From Candidatus Borrarchaeota archaeon (GTDB lineage: Archaea > Asgardarchaeota > Sifarchaeia > Borrarchaeales > Borrarchaeaceae): a stretch of 6,284 nucleotides of DNA. Location of the stretch: positions 1 to 6,284 of the forward strand of contig JAEORY010000244.1 in NCBI GenBank assembly GCA_016840645.1, given 5' to 3'. The notes beneath the pieces are model-generated. The model worked only from the letters and a program-made list of their open reading frames with translations, was not told the DNA's origin and ran no database searches. The position numbers were made by a program, and so were the translations under genes. Positions 5,856-6,284 of this stretch are shown here, piece after piece (the stretch's first letter is position 1; each line of letters opens with the position of its first letter).

Positions 5856-6284
5856 TCATCCTACAAGTGCACCAGCAGTTAATCCGCTTATAAAACGACG
5901 TTGGAAGATTAGAAATACCACGACTACTGGTAGCATAGAGACGCTTAACACGCTGAAAAATAAAGAGTAGTCAGTAATAAACCTGCTTGTGAAAGAAAAT
6001 ATTCCTAACGGTAGAGTCCTTAGATTTGATTTCTGTATAAAAATTAAGGCAAGAAAAAATTCATTCCAAGATTTTAGAAATTGAAAAATTACTACTGCTG
6101 ATATAGCCGGCCCTGATATTGGTATCACGATTATCCTTAAGATTCGCATACTACTACAACCATCAATACGTGATGCGTCGATGAGTTCATCAGGGATAGA
6201 ATGAAAGTAGGTTGTCAGAATGAAAATCGCGAGTGGCAAACCACCAGCAACATACGGTAGAATTAGCGAAAGATAAGTATTTAT
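5856..6284 (-). CDS. Carbohydrate ABC transporter permease, MalG-like (CUT1), C-terminal part
   Basis: The minus-strand frame is open to the right edge and gives 142 residues of an inner-membrane permease (a full one is about 270-300). The TTG at 6237-6239 could be read as a start, but the frame continues upstream with INTYLSLILPYVAGG, which matches the family, so the gene is truncated by the window and not by mutation. The diagnostic EAA loop that docks with the ATPase is clear at residues 33-54: DELIDASRIDG followed by RIIVIPISGPA. Then come FQFLKSWNEFFLALIF (67-82), the LPLGIFSF segment (91-98), a last membrane helix (about 108-127) and the typical C-terminus QRRFISGLTAGALVG. This is the MalG-type second permease of carbohydrate uptake family 1. 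The ATPase and the first permease are not in the window; the ATPase may be upstream or supplied by a shared MsiK-type protein. The ureohydrolase gene follows 73 bases downstream. Confidence 0.95.
   Translation of the reverse strand: MNTYLSLILPYVAGGLPLAIFILTTYFHSIPDELIDASRIDGCSSMRILRIIVIPISGPAISAVVIFQFLKSWNEFFLALIFIQKSNLRTLPLGIFSFTSRFITDYSLFFSVLSVSMLPVVVVFLIFQRRFISGLTAGALVG

Noticed and set aside
6237..6239. TTG as the start codon of the permease
   Set aside because: The frame continues upstream to the edge with residues typical of MalG-type permeases (NTY..LILPYVAGG), so this is an internal leucine codon.
1..6284. tRNA, rRNA, CRISPR array, insertion sequence or toxin-antitoxin pair
   Set aside because: I saw no regularly spaced direct repeats, transposase motifs, terminal inverted repeats with target duplication, or RNA gene signatures when reading both strands.

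Overview
The window is a moderately AT-rich bacterial segment in which every supportable gene lies on the minus strand, so transcription runs from right to left. In that order it holds: the C-terminal part of a CUT1-type sugar ABC transporter permease (open at the right edge), a complete ureohydrolase of the agmatinase/arginase superfamily, a complete family-1 solute-binding protein, a complete tungsten/molybdenum aldehyde:ferredoxin oxidoreductase (AOR) family enzyme, and the N-terminal part of an unrecognised protein that runs off the left edge.

Organism: the AOR-family enzyme points to an anaerobic or microaerophilic lifestyle. The binding protein has a type I-like signal peptide followed by a Gly-Gly-Gly-Gln-Gln stretch and no cysteine anywhere. 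In my recollection that mature N-terminus is frequent in Spirochaetota, so a spirochaete-like bacterium is my best guess. This is weak evidence, and no rRNA or marker gene is present to test it.

Layout: the permease, ureohydrolase and binding protein are closely spaced (73 and 166 bases apart) and look like one transporter operon with a hydrolase inserted between transporter genes. The AOR gene stands apart, flanked on both sides by gaps of about 550 bases that hold no convincing intact gene. The upstream gap (2799-3353) contains a strong imperfect hairpin with perfect 13-base outer arms at 3173-3222 and a 12-base palindrome ahead of AOR. The downstream gap (335-881) contains short protein-like fragments in changing frames, which may be a decayed gene. 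The left-edge gene has a strong ribosome binding site and an uninterrupted 111-codon frame.

Working together (inference): the transporter would import a carbohydrate-like solute. The ureohydrolase would release urea from a guanidino or ureido group on it or on a linked metabolite. The AOR enzyme could oxidise an aldehyde from the same or a related pathway, passing electrons to ferredoxin. The most notable molecular oddity is that the ureohydrolase keeps all metal ligands but has Ser172 where the family has a conserved active-site histidine. That makes its substrate, and even its activity, uncertain. No mobile element, tRNA, rRNA or CRISPR array was seen.
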